Shown: piece by piece, positions 26,347 to 34,661 of the stretch
Layout: every line of letters begins with the position of its first letter
Numbering within the stretch: position 1 is the first letter of the stretch
Origin: a candidate division TA06 bacterium
Lineage (GTDB): Bacteria > Edwardsbacteria > AC1 > EtOH8
Length of the DNA stretch: 64,000 nucleotides
Assembly: GCA_016235665.1 (NCBI GenBank)
Contig: JACRJI010000016.1
Span: 248,001 to 312,000 of the forward strand
Direction of reading: 5' to 3'
The notes under the pieces: model-generated
Database searches by the model: none
Told to the model about the DNA's origin: nothing
The model's input: the letters and a program-made list of their open reading frames with translations, nothing else
Translations under genes and position numbers: made by a program

Positions 26347-27000
26347 TTACTCCAGCAACGCTCTCACCGGCGCATAGCTATTGCGGTGAATGGGACAGGG
26401 ACCCAGTTTTGCAAGGGCCTTTTGGTGTTCCTTCGTTCCGTAGCCCTTGTGCCGGACGAACCCGTAGCCGGGATATTCCAGCTCGTATCCCTCCATCAAA
26501 GAGTCCCTAAAGCACTTGGCCACTATGGAGGCCGCGGCTATGGACAGGCTTAAGCCGTCGCCCTTTATGATGGATCTTTGGGTAATGCTGGAGAATCTGG
26601 CCGGAAGCCGGGGGATCTTCTTGTTGCCGTCAACTATGATCAGCCCCGGTTCCTCCCGCAGGGAACAAAGGGCAAAGCCCATGGCTTTGAAGGTGGCCTG
26701 CAGGATGTTGATCCTGTCTATCCCGGCGGGGTCCACCATTCCCAGCCCCACCGCCACTGCCTGGGACAGGATAAGCCCCAAGGCCTGCCGCCGTTTTTGG
26801 GGCGTAAGTTTTTTTGAGTCGTTGATCCCCACCAGCCGGCAGTCCAAAGGCAGGATCACCGCTGCCGCCACCACCGGACCGGCCCAGGGGCCTCGCCCGG
26901 CCTCGTCCACGCCGGCAATAAGACAGGAGTGCTCCGCCGCCAGGGCGGCGTCGAATCCGGCCAGGCTCCGGCAGGCATTATTTTCCGCTTTGCTTCCCAA
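26347..27000 (-). CDS. rnhB: Ribonuclease HII
   Basis: Removes RNA from RNA-DNA hybrids and single ribonucleotides from DNA. The active-site signature GVDEAGRGPWAGPV begins near residue 30 with its Asp-Glu pair; INDSKKLTPQKR follows, and AAASIVAKCFRD near residue 155 carries a further acidic residue. At 217 residues the length is typical. The start is assigned to a TTG at 26998-27000 with only a weak AGG upstream. It lies downstream of rplS and upstream of yraN, the classic order. Confidence 0.93.
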   Translation of the reverse strand: MGSKAENNACRSLAGFDAALAAEHSCLIAGVDEAGRGPWAGPVVAAAVILPLDCRLVGINDSKKLTPQKRRQALGLILSQAVAVGLGMVDPAGIDRINILQATFKAMGFALCSLREEPGLIIVDGNKKIPRLPARFSSITQRSIIKGDGLSLSIAAASIVAKCFRDSLMEGYELEYPGYGFVRHKGYGTKEHQKALAKLGPCPIHRNSYAPVRALLE

Positions 27001-27080
27001 ATTGCCTGACGCCTAAAAAGGGTTCGCCGGTCTCCCGTTAAGGAACAAGGCTCCCCCTAATTTAGGCGCTTGAAAATGGT

Positions 27081-27470
27081 TTAGGCTTTGGCCGGGGCTT
27101 CGGCCGGGGCCGCTGCCCGCTGCTGCTTCTGGGCTATCTTGGCCGCCTTGCCGGTGAGCTTCCTCAGGTAGAACAGCTTGGCCCGGCGCACCGAACCCTG
27201 GCTGACCACTGTGATAGCGGCAATGTTGGGGGAATACAGCGGAAAGATCCTCTCCACTCCGATCCCGCCCGAGACCTTGCGCACAGTAAAGGTGGCGCCG
27301 ACCCCGCCGCCCCGCTTCTGGATCACCACGCCCTGAAAGGCCTGGAGACGTTCCTTGTCGCCCTCGATGACCTTGACCTGGACCTTGACGGTGTCGCCGG
27401 GCCGGAACTTTACCTGGGCGGTCTTGGTGAACTCGGCCGCGATGCTGTTTAGTACTGCCTGTTTGTTCAT
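27081..27470 (-). CDS. rplS: 50S ribosomal protein L19
   Basis: Large-subunit protein at the subunit interface. Diagnostic stretches are [40 protein letters not shown], and [14 protein letters not shown] near residue 77. The C-terminus has an Ala/Pro-rich extension ([10 protein letters not shown]) beyond the usual end. It follows trmD as in most bacteria. Confidence 0.97.
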   Translation of the reverse strand: MNKQAVLNSIAAEFTKTAQVKFRPGDTVKVQVKVIEGDKERLQAFQGVVIQKRGGGVGATFTVRKVSGGIGVERIFPLYSPNIAAITVVSQGSVRRAKLFYLRKLTGKAAKIAQKQQRAAAPAEAPAKA

Positions 27471-27583
27471 GGTTTTTCTTTTGCCTCCGGTTTGTCTTAA
27501 AGGAGGGTCTCTCCTTGTTGGTTATATTTTTGTTTATTAGATTCTATTAATGATGTTGACTTTGAACCGCACATCACGATTTC

Positions 27584-28330
27584 CTATTTCCCATTTCCCA
27601 TTTGACCTTGCGGTTCCCGGTCTTCCAGCAATTCCCTGTCTTCTTTTGACAATGGTATCTTGTCCAGCAGGTCCGGCCTGAATTCTTTGGTGATCCTCAG
27701 CGATTCCCCCCGCCGCCATTTCTGGATCTGGCCGTGATGTCCGGAACGCAACACCTCGGGAACCTTCATCCCCCGGAAGTCCTCGGGCCGGGTATAGTGG
27801 GGATGGTCCAGCAGTCCGTTCTCAAAGGAATCGCGCTCGGCCGACACCGGATCGGAGATGGCCCCCGGCAGCAGCCGGACTATGGAGTCTATCACCGCCA
27901 GGGCTGCGATCTCGCCGCCGGACAGGATGTAATCGCCGATCGAGATGTCCAGGTCCACTATGGTCCGCACCCGCTCGTCGATGTCCTTGTAGTGCCCGCA
28001 CAAAAAGGCCAGATGCTCTTCGGTCTTTAAGCTTTGGGCCGTTTCCTGAGTGTAGGTCTTGCCCCGGGGCGAAAGCAGGATAACTTTGGGTTTAGGTTCC
28101 TTGGACCGGAGAGCTTCGACCGCCGCGAAGATCGGCTCGGGCTTCATGATCATCCCCGGCCCTCCGCCGTAGGGCTCGTCGTCGCAGACCCGGTGCTTGT
28201 CGTGGGCAAAATCGCGGATGTTGACCAGGTTGAATTCCACCAGGCCCTTTTGGCTGGCCAATCCGATGATGCTTTCGCTTAGGGCCGCCGGGAACATTCC
28301 CGGAAAGAGTGTCAGTACCGTGATCTTCAT
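27584..28330 (-). CDS. trmD: tRNA (guanine-N1-)-methyltransferase
   Basis: Methylates G37 of tRNAs that read CNN codons, preventing frameshifts. SPOUT-fold marks are visible: LTLFPGMFPAALSESI at the start, DEPYGGGPGMIMKPEPI, FLCGHYKDIDERV, and the trefoil-knot stretch ISIGDYILSGGEIAAL, then LDHPHYTRP. At 248 residues the length is normal. The start overlaps the rimM stop by 4 bp, so the two are translationally coupled. Confidence 0.96.
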   Translation of the reverse strand: MKITVLTLFPGMFPAALSESIIGLASQKGLVEFNLVNIRDFAHDKHRVCDDEPYGGGPGMIMKPEPIFAAVEALRSKEPKPKVILLSPRGKTYTQETAQSLKTEEHLAFLCGHYKDIDERVRTIVDLDISIGDYILSGGEIAALAVIDSIVRLLPGAISDPVSAERDSFENGLLDHPHYTRPEDFRGMKVPEVLRSGHHGQIQKWRRGESLRITKEFRPDLLDKIPLSKEDRELLEDREPQGQMGNGK

Positions 28331-28863
28331 CTCAGGCCCTCCAGGTCGCGGATCACCATCCGGCCCTGCTCCAGTTCGATCTTCACTATCACCGGGCCCT
28401 TGGACGGAACGTAGAACTTTTCCCGGTCCGACTGCACCAGGTAGATGTCTCCGGCCGGGTATTCTTCTACTTGGACTATCTGGCCCAGCTCCTGGCCCTG
28501 CTCCGAGACCACTTTAAGTCCTATGATCTGAAAGGTGTAGTATTGCCCGGGCGGCAAGGGCTTCAGGTCCTCGTCCAGGACCGCCAGCTCGGCGCCCTTC
28601 AGCTCTCCGGCCTGTTCCACGCTGATGACCTCTTTCAGCTTCAGCAGCCCGAACCGGTCCTGAGGGGAAAAACTTTCCACCACCACCGGAATGATTCTTT
28701 CGCCCTGCACCAGCAGCAGCCGGCTTTGGGGGGCAAAGCGCAAAGGGTTGTCCGAGTCCACCTTCACCTTCAGCGTCCCTACAAGACCGTGGGGCCTTAC
28801 CACCGTGGCCACGTAGATCAGGCGCTCCCGGTCTATCCGGCCGGGATCAAAGTTCTGCATCAA
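28327..28863 (-). CDS. rimM: 16S rRNA processing protein RimM
   Basis: Assembly factor for the 30S subunit head, binding S19. The 178 residues show the RimM N-terminal barrel (VATVVRPHGLVGTLKV) and the PRC-barrel C-terminal domain (GQYYTFQIIGLKV, IYLVQ, FYVPSKGPVIVKIEL). It sits between the KH-domain gene (17-bp gap) and trmD (4-bp overlap), the canonical order. Confidence 0.93.
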   Translation of the reverse strand: MMQNFDPGRIDRERLIYVATVVRPHGLVGTLKVKVDSDNPLRFAPQSRLLLVQGERIIPVVVESFSPQDRFGLLKLKEVISVEQAGELKGAELAVLDEDLKPLPPGQYYTFQIIGLKVVSEQGQELGQIVQVEEYPAGDIYLVQSDREKFYVPSKGPVIVKIELEQGRMVIRDLEGLR

Positions 28864-28880
28864 TGTCTGCCGCCTGCCGG

Positions 28881-29117
28881 CTACTCGATTATTTCCAGGC
28901 CGGTGCGCTTGCCGATCTTGGACCCGGCCGCCGAAAGCAGGGTGCGGATAGACTGGGCGGTGCGGCCCCTTTTGCCGATCACCTTGCCGATGTCATCCTT
29001 GGCCACCCGCAGCTCGTAGACCAGAGTGCCGGCATCCTTCTGATTCTCGGTGATGCTGACCTTCTCCGGCTGGTCCACCAGCGACTTGACCAGGTATTCC
29101 ACTAAATCTTTTAACAT
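28881..29117 (-). CDS. khpA: KH-domain RNA-binding protein (KhpA/YlqC family)
   Basis: Small RNA chaperone of 78 residues with one KH domain: LVYELRVAKDDIGKVIGKRG RTAQSIRTLL, with the GKRG loop at about 55. In Gram-positive bacteria KhpA pairs with KhpB and acts on small RNAs and cell division; here the role is inferred from the family. It starts 6 bp after the rpsP stop, as in many phyla. Confidence 0.92.
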   Translation of the reverse strand: MLKDLVEYLVKSLVDQPEKVSITENQKDAGTLVYELRVAKDDIGKVIGKRGRTAQSIRTLLSAAGSKIGKRTGLEIIE

Positions 29118-29123
29118 ATTGGT

Positions 29124-29468
29124 TTAGTCCTTTTTCTTTTGGGCCGCCAGTCTTACCTTGTGGGATTTTTTGGTGGAAGCCTGGGTGAAGTTCAGCTTTA
29201 CCTCCTTGGGGTCGCCGCCGGCCTTGACCGCGGCTTCGGCCAGCTTGATCAGCCGCTGGGCGGTGGGCGAGGCGATGGCGCCGTTCTTCAGCCACACCCG
29301 GGTCTTTTCCAGGTTGATTTTGGCTTCCTTGGGGTTGGCTCCGGGCCGGTAGGTTCCCAAGGTGTCCAGCTGGGCTCCGTCCTTCTTGGAGCGGGTGGGC
29401 GCGACCACTATCCGGTAATAGGCGATCTTGTTGGCCCCCATCCGGGTCATCCTGATTGATACTGACAT
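29124..29468 (-). CDS. rpsP: 30S ribosomal protein S16
   Basis: Small-subunit assembly protein. The N-terminus reads SIRMTRMGANKIAYYRIVVA, followed by SKKDGAQLDTLGTYRP and VWLKNGAIASPTAQRL. The 114 residues include a Lys-rich C-terminal extension beyond the core. First gene of the rpsP-khpA-rimM-trmD-rplS-rnhB-yraN run. The 186-bp spacer toward ffh contains one dispersed-repeat remnant (about 29615-29645) and no other feature I can support. Confidence 0.97.
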   Translation of the reverse strand: MSVSIRMTRMGANKIAYYRIVVAPTRSKKDGAQLDTLGTYRPGANPKEAKINLEKTRVWLKNGAIASPTAQRLIKLAEAAVKAGGDPKEVKLNFTQASTKKSHKVRLAAQKKKD

Positions 29469-29654
29469 TAACCTGTCTCCTCCTTGATATTGTTTGTTTG
29501 TTCTTTGTTTGTATTTTATTTTTTATATTTAATTTTTGATATGCGGTTTAGGCACTCTCATATTACCACCACCGTCCGACAAAAATCATATTAAGCGCCC
29601 ATGTTTAAAATTGAATCCGTGAAATCATGTTAATCCTGTCTGCCCCGGAATAAA

Positions 29655-30974
29655 TCAGAACCCCTGCGGCATCTTGAACCCCCGGCCTTTGGAGTTCATC
29701 ATCTGCTTCATCATCCGCTGGCTCATCTCGAACTGGTTCAGCAGCTGGTTAACCTGCTGGACGCTGGTGCCGCTGCCCATGGCTATCCTCCGCTTGCGGC
29801 TGCCGTTGATGATCTGGGGCTTCTGCCGCTCCTGGGGGGTCATGGAGCTGATGATGGCCTCTATGGCTCCCAGCGCCCGGTCGTCTATGGCGGCGTCCTT
29901 GGGCAGGCTCATCCCGCCCGGCAGCATCTTCATGATGTCGGACAGCGAGCCCATCTTCTTCATCTGCTTCATCTGGCCGGCAAAGTCCTCCAGGGTAAAG
30001 CTCTGCTTGCGCAGTTTCTCCTCAAGCTTTACGGCCTGTTTTTCATCGAAGACATTCTGGGCCTTCTCGACCAGTCCCACCACGTCGCCCATGCCCAGGA
30101 TGCGCGAGGCCACCCGGCTGGGGTGGAACTCTTCCAGGGCCGAAAGCTTTTCCCCCACCCCGATGAACTTGATGGGCTGGCCCGAGATCACCTTTAGGGA
30201 AAGGGCCGCGCCGCCCCGGGCGTCGCCGTCCAGCTTGGTCATGATCACCCCGGACATGGGCAGGGCCTTGGAGAACTCGGTGGCAATGTTGACCGCGTCC
30301 TGGCCGGTCATCCCGTCAACGACCAGGAGGATCTCCTGCGGCTTGACTGTCTTTTGCACCCGCTCCAGCTCGGCCATCATCTCGGTGTCTATGTGCAGCC
30401 GCCCGGCGGTGTCTAAGATCAGCACGTCTATGAGTTTCTTGACCGCTTCCTGCTTGGCCTCCTGGCAGATCTGGGCCACGTCGGTGGATTCCAGTTTGAA
30501 GAAATCGCAGCCCGCCTGCTTGGCCAGGATCTCCAGCTGCTGCACCGCCGCCGGCCGGTAGATGTCGGCCGCCGCCAGCATGATCCGCCGGCCGGGTTTT
30601 GACAAATGCTTGGCCAGCTTGGCGCAGGTGGTGGTCTTGCCCGAGCCCTGCAATCCGCAGACCATGATCACGGTGGGCGGCTGGGGGGAAAGCGTCAGCG
30701 GCTGGCTGACCGAGCCCAAAGTCTCCACTATCTGGTCGTAGACGATCTTGACGAACTTCTGGCCCGGGGTGATGCTGGTCAGCACATCCTCGCCCAGCGC
30801 CTTGGCCTCTACCGCGGCCGCAAAGTCCTTGACGACTTTGTAGTTGACGTCGGCCTCCAGCAAAGCCCGCCGCACCTTGGCGCTGGCCTCTTTGATGTTG
30901 GCCTCGGAGAGTTTGCCCTGCCCGGTCAGGTCCTTGAAAAGCCCGGTGAATTTTTCAGTTAAGGAGTCGAACAT
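29655..30974 (-). CDS. ffh: Signal recognition particle protein Ffh (SRP54)
   Basis: GTPase that binds the 4.5S RNA and signal sequences and delivers ribosomes to FtsY. It has an N domain (1-95), then GLQGSGKTT at 107-115, DTAGRLHIDTEMM, and TKLDGDARGG. The Met-rich M domain follows (QMKQMKKMGSLSDIMKMLPGG, SRKRRIAMGSGT, MMKQMMNSKGRG). At 439 residues the length is normal. The receptor ftsY is also in this window at 48.8 kb. Only a weak ribosome-binding site precedes the ATG. Confidence 0.97.
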   Translation of the reverse strand: MFDSLTEKFTGLFKDLTGQGKLSEANIKEASAKVRRALLEADVNYKVVKDFAAAVEAKALGEDVLTSITPGQKFVKIVYDQIVETLGSVSQPLTLSPQPPTVIMVCGLQGSGKTTTCAKLAKHLSKPGRRIMLAAADIYRPAAVQQLEILAKQAGCDFFKLESTDVAQICQEAKQEAVKKLIDVLILDTAGRLHIDTEMMAELERVQKTVKPQEILLVVDGMTGQDAVNIATEFSKALPMSGVIMTKLDGDARGGAALSLKVISGQPIKFIGVGEKLSALEEFHPSRVASRILGMGDVVGLVEKAQNVFDEKQAVKLEEKLRKQSFTLEDFAGQMKQMKKMGSLSDIMKMLPGGMSLPKDAAIDDRALGAIEAIISSMTPQERQKPQIINGSRKRRIAMGSGTSVQQVNQLLNQFEMSQRMMKQMMNSKGRGFKMPQGF

Positions 30975-30981
30975 ATTTTAT

Positions 30982-31042
30982 GCCCACTAAAGGCACTAAA
31001 TTAACAATAATATTTTCGGATCTTTTCGTGTTTTTCGCGGGC
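30982..31042. repeat. Dispersed imperfect palindrome (GCCCACTAAA...CGTG...CGCGGGC)
   Basis: The ends of this 61-bp spacer segment mirror each other (GCCCACTAAA against TTTTTCGCGGGC). The same wording (cccactaaa ... cacgaaa ... tttcgtg ... gcggg) recurs at 34591-34653 and in the FMN riboswitch arm at 48616-48703. It looks like a dispersed repeat family, not a gene. Confidence 0.55.
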
Positions 31043-31051
31043 AACCCCGGT

Positions 31052-31109
31052 AAATAGAAATCGCCGTCAGTTTGTACTGAATGATCCCTCAAAATACCGC
31101 CAGGGATCA
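31052..31109. repeat. 58-bp direct repeat, copy A (3' side of the 402-aa gene)
   Basis: Identical to copy B at 32347-32404 except for one base. Inside is a perfect 8-bp inverted repeat TGATCCCT / AGGGATCA (31082-31089 and 31102-31109) with a 12-nt loop. There is also a second small hairpin, TCAGT-TTGT-ACTGA. It ends 8 bp before the stop codon end of the 402-aa gene. Confidence 0.93.
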
Positions 31110-31117
31110 AGGACCGT

Positions 31118-32326
31118 TTAAAACCTGCTACCCAATCCAAAGCTTGGTGAAAGGAGAGGTGGGATGTCATCCATTGTATTGGGCCGCGCTCCCACAACCG
31201 AGCTTAAGCCAATACGGTAATATAGGTTTAAATCTTCTATCTTATGGCAGTAATATACGGAGCCTGACCACCAAAGATATTCTACTTTATTTCCACCTAT
31301 GACTAGAACAAGTCCTGTACCTGCTTCGCCCCAGGTTCTTTTTTTAACACTGGTTATCTTATTTACTGTTACTGTGTTAAATATCCCACAGGTACCAGCC
31401 CGAATAGAATATCTTTGAGCAATATTCCTGCTGTAATTGATAGAACCAATTATACCCGGCCCGAACAACTCCAAAAACAAATCATTATTTGTTTTCAGAA
31501 CATATTTTTTCTCAACATCGGGTTTGGATGAATCGGGGAGCAAGCAACTTATAAAAGAAATGTTAATATCTTCCGTTAGCAATGCGGTAACTGGCACTTC
31601 ACCTTTGTTCGGTAATGTATCTGATCGACCCGTTACATATGTCCAGCTTAATTCCCTGGCCGTTTTAATATAATTTGCTGGTTTTATTTCATGCGCCTTT
31701 TGGTAACTATCATCGTACGATTTCACTAAAGCGTTGTTTAAATATCCATCGGCATCTTGGGGCAAAATAAATTTTATTCTGACCGTGTCCGGCAGTGAAT
31801 ACTTAAGCCTTGCACCATTGGTACTAAATTTAATTTCCCAAATATCACCAGTTCCCCCGATGTCTGTGATGTCGGCATATCCAATGTATTCGCAGAGTAT
31901 TTCCTTTTGTTCATTGGGCAGATACCTGATCTTCCAGACATAACTGAACGCATCGAGATTGTTTTTCACCCTATCGGTGACGACCCTCTTATTGTTCTCA
32001 AGTGCCGTGAAATTGACGTTTATCCCCTCTGATTCACCGGAGCTGGCCCTTGCAAAAGGGAATTCAAATTTTACCTCGATCGTGTCATCAGATATATTTT
32101 TGAGACTATACCGGCATTGCACCGGCACGCCGATTCTTGATAACTGTTGGTGTGAAACAATAATGCGGGAGGCATCCAGCACGATATCTCCGGCCAACAG
32201 CCTTATCTTGTTATCTTGGACATGGACCAATCCCCCGTGTATGCCCGGCCTGTCATTTCCCTCGACCGCATGCAGGTTGAAACAAGCTATTATAATAGCT
32301 GATATGGAAATGACTGCTTTTCTCAT
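31118..32326 (-). CDS. Hypothetical exported protein bounded by 58-bp direct repeats (402 aa)
   Basis: I do not recognise the family. Residues 1-20 form a signal peptide ending NLHA. The middle (residues about 60-260) looks like beta-rich extracytoplasmic domains (YSLKNISDDTIEVKFEFPFA, ILCEYIGYADI). The C-terminal 120 residues alternate polar and hydrophobic residues (YSIRAGTCGIFNTVTVNKI, GLVLVIGGNKVEYLWWSGSV) as an outer-membrane barrel edge would, though the chain ends FGLGSRF. The gene is more AT-rich than its neighbours. The two 58-bp repeats lie 20 bp before the ATG and 8 bp after the stop, so the gene looks like a discrete inserted unit between ffh and the ferritin gene. Confidence 0.7.
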   Translation of the reverse strand: MRKAVISISAIIIACFNLHAVEGNDRPGIHGGLVHVQDNKIRLLAGDIVLDASRIIVSHQQLSRIGVPVQCRYSLKNISDDTIEVKFEFPFARASSGESEGINVNFTALENNKRVVTDRVKNNLDAFSYVWKIRYLPNEQKEILCEYIGYADITDIGGTGDIWEIKFSTNGARLKYSLPDTVRIKFILPQDADGYLNNALVKSYDDSYQKAHEIKPANYIKTARELSWTYVTGRSDTLPNKGEVPVTALLTEDINISFISCLLPDSSKPDVEKKYVLKTNNDLFLELFGPGIIGSINYSRNIAQRYSIRAGTCGIFNTVTVNKITSVKKRTWGEAGTGLVLVIGGNKVEYLWWSGSVYYCHKIEDLNLYYRIGLSSVVGARPNTMDDIPPLLSPSFGLGSRF

Positions 32327-32346
32327 ATAATTCTGGTAAAAACACC

Positions 32347-32404
32347 AAATAGAAATCGCCGCCAGTTTGTACTGAATGATCCCTCAAAATACCGCCAGGG
32401 ATCA
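32347..32404. repeat. 58-bp direct repeat, copy B (5' side of the 402-aa gene)
   Basis: Same orientation as copy A at 31052-31109, 57 of 58 bases identical, offset 1,295 bp. It carries the same TGATCCCT / AGGGATCA inverted repeat (32377-32384 and 32397-32404). The one difference shortens the second small hairpin stem. Confidence 0.93.
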
Positions 32405-32430
32405 GGCGGGTCTGACAGCGATGTTATGGC

Positions 32431-32480
32431 CTAACCCCCGTCCCCTTCCCGATGCGGGAAGGGGTGTAGGGGTTGGGTTA
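32431..32480. repeat. GC-rich inverted repeat directly after the ferritin gene
   Basis: CCCCTTCCC (32442-32450) and GGGAAGGGG (32456-32464) form a perfect 9-bp stem with a 5-nt loop, extended by outer AACCCC/GGGGTT pairing. It touches the ferritin stop codon. No U-tract follows in the transcribed direction, so it is more like a REP-type element or mRNA-end stabiliser than an intrinsic terminator. Confidence 0.6.
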
Positions 32481-32966
32481 TTCCCGTTTGCCCAGCTGGC
32501 GGTCCAGCATGAACAGCGATCCCTTGGAATCTCCCAGCATCTTGATCTGGTTCACTATCTCCAGGGTCTGGGCCTCTTCCTCCACCTGCTCGTCCACGAA
32601 CCACTTGCACATGCTGGCCGTGGCGTGGTCGCCTTCCTTGGTGGCCAGGTTGACGATGTCGTAGATCATGGCCGTCACCTTCTGCTCGTGCTTGTAGGCG
32701 TCCTCGAAGACGGTTAGCAGGCTGGCCCACTTGGCCGGCGGGGCGTCTATGGCCTTGAGCGCTATCTGGGAATTGGTGTCCTCCAGGAACTTGTAGAATT
32801 TCATGGCGTGGCCCATCTCCTCCTTGGCCTGGACCTTGAACCACTGGGCGGCCCCGTTGAGGTTCTGGTCGGTGCACCATCCCGCCATACCCAGATACAG
32901 GTATGCCGAATACATCTCGGCGTTGATCTGCTTGTTGATGATGTCCTGAACGCTCTGCTTGATCAT
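32478..32966 (-). CDS. ftnA: Ferritin (FtnA-like, non-haem)
   Basis: Iron-storage protein whose ferroxidase centre oxidises Fe(II) and stores it as mineral. The 162 residues show the ferritin four-helix ligands: INAEMYSAYLYLGMAGW (first Glu), QAKEEMGHAMKFYKFL (E..H), and FVDEQVEEEAQT. I chose ATG 32964-32966 (MIKQSVQDI), which has AAGGAG about 7 bp upstream. The longer in-frame extension to 33035 lacks a sensible N-terminus. It follows the flavodiiron protein gene, fitting an oxygen and iron stress cluster. Confidence 0.93.
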   Translation of the reverse strand: MIKQSVQDIINKQINAEMYSAYLYLGMAGWCTDQNLNGAAQWFKVQAKEEMGHAMKFYKFLEDTNSQIALKAIDAPPAKWASLLTVFEDAYKHEQKVTAMIYDIVNLATKEGDHATASMCKWFVDEQVEEEAQTLEIVNQIKMLGDSKGSLFMLDRQLGKRE

Positions 32967-33091
32967 GATATTCTCCTTAAGTTTGAGAAGTTTATTGTTT
33001 GTTGTTTGGCGTTTATAACCGCGCATCCCATTCATTGTTTAGATGCTTTTCCCCTCCAAACGATTCAAACAATTTAGACTATTTCAAACGA

Positions 33092-34270
33092 TCAAAGCAA
33101 GCCCAAAACTTTGTGCTTTTCCAGTATGGTCTCCGCCAGTTTGTCCAACGCCTCAAAGTCCTCTTTGCGCGGCGCGCCCTTGATGTAGACCGGCTCCAGC
33201 ACCTCGGCCTTGAGGTTGGTTAAAAGCGACTTGATGGTCTCCACCGCCTTGCTGCCCCAGCCGTAGGATCCGATGATTCCCAGGAACTTTGTCTTGGGCC
33301 TTAAGGCCCCCACCAGCGCCGCGGCGTACAGCCCCTGGGGATGCGGGCCCACCAGAGCTGTGGAGGTGGCCAGGATCACCGTGGCGGCATCGACCAGGGA
33401 GGAGGCCAGTTCCCCGGTGTCGGTCTTGGTAAGGTTGAAGGGTTTTACTGCGATTCCCCTTTTGACCAGGGCCTCGGTCAGGTGTTTCACCATGGCCTCG
33501 GTGCTGCCGTGCATGGAGACCCATGGTATCACCACTTCGTTCTTTACATTCTCCGAACTCCAGTCCTTGTAGGCCTCCATGATGTGGAACGGCTTTTTGT
33601 ACACCGGTCCGTGGCTGGGGCCTATCAGGTCTATGTCCATGGCCTCCAGCCTCTGCAGATGCTTGACGATGGAGCTGCGGAAGGGCATCATGATCTCGGC
33701 GTAATAGCGTTTGGCGCCCTCCAGCACCGTGTCGTCGCAGGCGAAGATGTCGGTGGTGGCCAGGTGCGAGCCCAGGAAATCGCAGGTGAAGAGGACCTTG
33801 TCCTCTCTCAGAAAACTGAACATGGTCTCCGGCCAGTGCACCCAGGGGGCCAGGATGAACTCAAAGGTCTTGTCACCCAGGGAAAGGGTGTCCCCGTCCT
33901 TGACCACCTGAAACCTGTTCTCCGGGATGTGCAAGAGGTCCATCAAAAAGCCCTTGCACTTCTCGTTGGTCACCACCGCCGCCTGCGGGAATTTCTCCGC
34001 CAGGAAACCGATAGAGCCGGAGTGATCCTGCTCGGCGTGGTCGCAGACGATGTAGTCGAGCGCCTTTACATCGTGCTCGGACAGGTTGGCCAGCAGCTCC
34101 TCGTACCTGGCCGGGTCCACGGAATCCACCAGCGCTGTCTTTTGACTGCCCTTGACCAGATAGCAGTTATAGCTGGTGCCGTGGGGCAGCGGGATCAGCT
34201 CGTCAAAGAGCCTCCGGTCCCAGTCCTGCACCCCCACTGCGTATATGTTCTTCTTTAATTCACGGATCAT
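33092..34270 (-). CDS. Flavodiiron protein (FprA-type A-type flavoprotein)
   Basis: Cytoplasmic enzyme that reduces O2 (or NO) to water (or N2O) using electrons from rubredoxin. The N-terminal beta-lactamase-fold domain carries the di-iron ligands H78-x-E80-x-D82-H83, H145, D164 and H220 (in GPSHGP). From about residue 246 a flavodoxin-like domain binds FMN (PWVSMHGSTEAMV). All expected ligands are present. At 392 residues the length is typical of class A enzymes. The rubredoxin electron donor is the next gene upstream, at 34408-34569. Confidence 0.95.
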   Translation of the reverse strand: MIRELKKNIYAVGVQDWDRRLFDELIPLPHGTSYNCYLVKGSQKTALVDSVDPARYEELLANLSEHDVKALDYIVCDHAEQDHSGSIGFLAEKFPQAAVVTNEKCKGFLMDLLHIPENRFQVVKDGDTLSLGDKTFEFILAPWVHWPETMFSFLREDKVLFTCDFLGSHLATTDIFACDDTVLEGAKRYYAEIMMPFRSSIVKHLQRLEAMDIDLIGPSHGPVYKKPFHIMEAYKDWSSENVKNEVVIPWVSMHGSTEAMVKHLTEALVKRGIAVKPFNLTKTDTGELASSLVDAATVILATSTALVGPHPQGLYAAALVGALRPKTKFLGIIGSYGWGSKAVETIKSLLTNLKAEVLEPVYIKGAPRKEDFEALDKLAETILEKHKVLGLL

Positions 34271-34407
34271 CTTTTCTCTAATTGTAAATATCTGCTCATA
34301 CTACATGTCAAATTCCTGAAACTCAATTCCTTCTGAACCGCTAAGACGCTAAGTCCTCCAAGGTTGAATTACGACCCCTTTGTGTCTTTGTGGTTTAAAG
34401 CTCCGTT

Positions 34408-34569
34408 TTAGTCCTCCGGCTCAAAGGCCTCCTTGTCGGCCCCGCACACCGGGCAGACCCAGTCGTCGGGAATGTCATTGAAAGCCGTGCCGGGCTTTAC
34501 CCCGTTGTCGGGATCGCCGGCCACCGGATCATACTCGTATCCGCAGACGGTGCAGGTGTACTTCTTCAT
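34408..34569 (-). CDS. Rubredoxin (53 aa)
   Basis: One-iron electron carrier. The two CxxCG knuckles are [10 protein letters not shown] at residues 6-15 and [11 protein letters not shown] near 39-49, with the rubredoxin-typical [10 protein letters not shown] between them. The gene begins at ATG 34567-34569 behind GGAGAG and ends with TAA at 34408-34410. It lies between the flavin-reductase and flavodiiron protein genes and most likely feeds electrons to the latter. Confidence 0.96.
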   Translation of the reverse strand: MKKYTCTVCGYEYDPVAGDPDNGVKPGTAFNDIPDDWVCPVCGADKEAFEPED

Positions 34570-34590
34570 GGCATCTCTCCCACTTTATAT

Positions 34591-34653
34591 TTCCCCCACT
34601 AAATACACGAAAAGACCTAAATCATTTCGTGCGGTTTCGAGACTTTAGCGGGA
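34591..34653. repeat. Dispersed imperfect palindrome between rubredoxin and flavin-reductase genes
   Basis: TTCCCCCACTAAATACACGA at one end is mirrored by a TTTAGCGGGAA end, with a central ACGAAA / TTTCGT pairing. It is related in wording to the repeats at 30982-31042 and 48616-48703. Confidence 0.55.
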
Positions 34654-34661
34654 ATAAAATC

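Noticed and set aside
31052-32404. Insertion sequence or transposon
   Set aside because: The flanking repeats are direct and 58 bp long, and the enclosed gene encodes an exported protein, not a transposase.
33341-34258. 305-aa plus-strand open frame
   Set aside because: Opposite the flavodiiron protein gene with all its metal ligands intact.
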